Source of the DNA: Bosea sp. AS-1
GTDB lineage: Bacteria; Pseudomonadota; Alphaproteobacteria; Rhizobiales; Beijerinckiaceae
NCBI RefSeq assembly: GCF_002220095.1
Contig: NZ_CP022372.1
Location: 3,754,501 to 3,818,500 of the forward strand
Direction: 5' to 3'
DNA: 64,000 nt
Part shown: piece by piece, positions 63,726 through 64,000 of the stretch
Numbering within the stretch: the stretch's first letter is position 1
Layout: each line of letters starts with the position of its first letter
The notes under the pieces: generated by a model
Told to the model about the DNA's origin: nothing
The model's input: the letters and a program-made list of their open reading frames with translations, nothing else
Database searches by the model: none
Made by a program: the position numbers and the translations under genes

Positions 63726-63747
63726 GGAGCCATGATCGAGAGGCCGC

Positions 63748-64000
63748 GTGTCGACATCTAGAGGCAAGGCACGCGGACTCGGTACCGATTTCGACCGCTG
63801 GCTCGGCAAGCTCTTCCGCAAGGGGCCGTTCACGGCGCTGATCGTGCTGGTGAAGATCGCCGAACCGAAGGTGGAGCCGTTGCGCTCGACCTTCGTTCAT
63901 GTCATCGGCGACGAGATCGACTGGGGCGACATCGTGCTGATGCTGCGCGGCGCAGGCGTCAACTGGGACGGCGCGGCCTTCTTCCCCACCCGCGAGGGTG
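63748..64000 (+). CDS. unrecognised protein, 3' truncated by window edge
   Basis: An open frame from GTG 63748 runs to the window end (84 residues visible, beginning MSTSRGKARGLGTDFDRWLG, later IVLVKIAEPKVEPLRSTFVH). The N-terminus is basic. I do not recognise the family. It follows tRNA-Sec by 31 bp and is probably cotranscribed with the selenium genes. A short ATG frame at 63732 ends after 9 codons. Whether it relates to selenium metabolism is unknown. Confidence 0.6.
   Translation, partial: MSTSRGKARGLGTDFDRWLGKLFRKGPFTALIVLVKIAEPKVEPLRSTFVHVIGDEIDWGDIVLMLRGAGVNWDGAAFFPTREG

Noticed and set aside
1..64000. Mobile elements, CRISPR arrays or phage remnants.
   Set aside because: No transposase, integrase, terminal repeats or spaced direct repeats were seen. 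The tRNA-Sec gene, a known integration site in some bacteria, shows no integrase or duplicated end in the 280 bp visible after it.

Overview
The window looks like a chromosomal segment of a high-GC alphaproteobacterium of the order Hyphomicrobiales. A Bosea-like genome is my best guess, from gene content and protein style only; no rRNA or other taxonomic marker is present. Genes are densely packed with many 1-4 bp stop/start overlaps. I see no insertion sequence, integrase, phage gene or CRISPR array.

Region 1 (1-5.5 kb) holds sugar/lactone catabolism: a partial NAD-dependent epimerase, an IclR regulator fused to an SMP-30 lactonase, an SDR dehydrogenase, a second SMP-30 protein that has lost its metal ligands, and an aldose 1-epimerase. 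Region 2 (5.5-11.1 kb) is best read as a sulfolactate-degradation island. ComC-like and SlcC-like dehydrogenases would interconvert the sulfolactate enantiomers through sulfopyruvate. A split SuyA/SuyB-type lyase would release sulfite and pyruvate. A divergent GntR regulator has a perfect 18-bp palindrome at its promoter, and an orphan TctC-type binding protein follows.

Region 3 (11.3-25.7 kb) is a second carbohydrate-acid island: TIM-barrel isomerase, two Gfo/Idh/MocA oxidoreductases, SDR, a third SMP-30, 2-hydroxyacid dehydrogenase, a CUT1-type ABC importer without its ATPase, an IlvD/Edd sugar-acid dehydratase, a LacI regulator with a consensus-type operator, an enolase-superfamily protein and an HpcH/HpaI aldolase. 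Together they outline oxidation, lactone hydrolysis, dehydration and aldol cleavage of an unidentified sugar.

Region 4 (25.8-28.8 kb) is one gene encoding a three-part protein: APH-like kinase, M23 peptidase and class III PLP enzyme. Region 5 (29-40.2 kb) is an exopolysaccharide cluster (flippase, two glycosyltransferases, GH5 glycosidase, polymerase, Wzc/GumC-like protein with a degenerate P-loop, a GINT1-like propeller protein, a FemAB/CelD-like acetyltransferase). Region 6 (40.6-49.1 kb) is a complete Wsp surface-sensing operon, wspABCDEFR, ending in a diguanylate cyclase; its position suggests c-di-GMP control of the neighbouring polysaccharide. Region 7 (49.3-53.7 kb) is an RND efflux pair.

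Region 8 (53.8-64 kb) is a selenium/formate module: formate dehydrogenase alpha with an in-frame UGA (Sec200) and a SECIS-like hairpin, its beta and gamma subunits, FdhE, SelA, a Sel1-repeat protein, SelB, and tRNA-Sec. The tRNA-Sec gene lies wholly inside the 3' end of the selB reading frame, so the last 34 SelB residues, if made, are encoded by the tRNA gene and its trailer. I consider this the most striking structure in the window.
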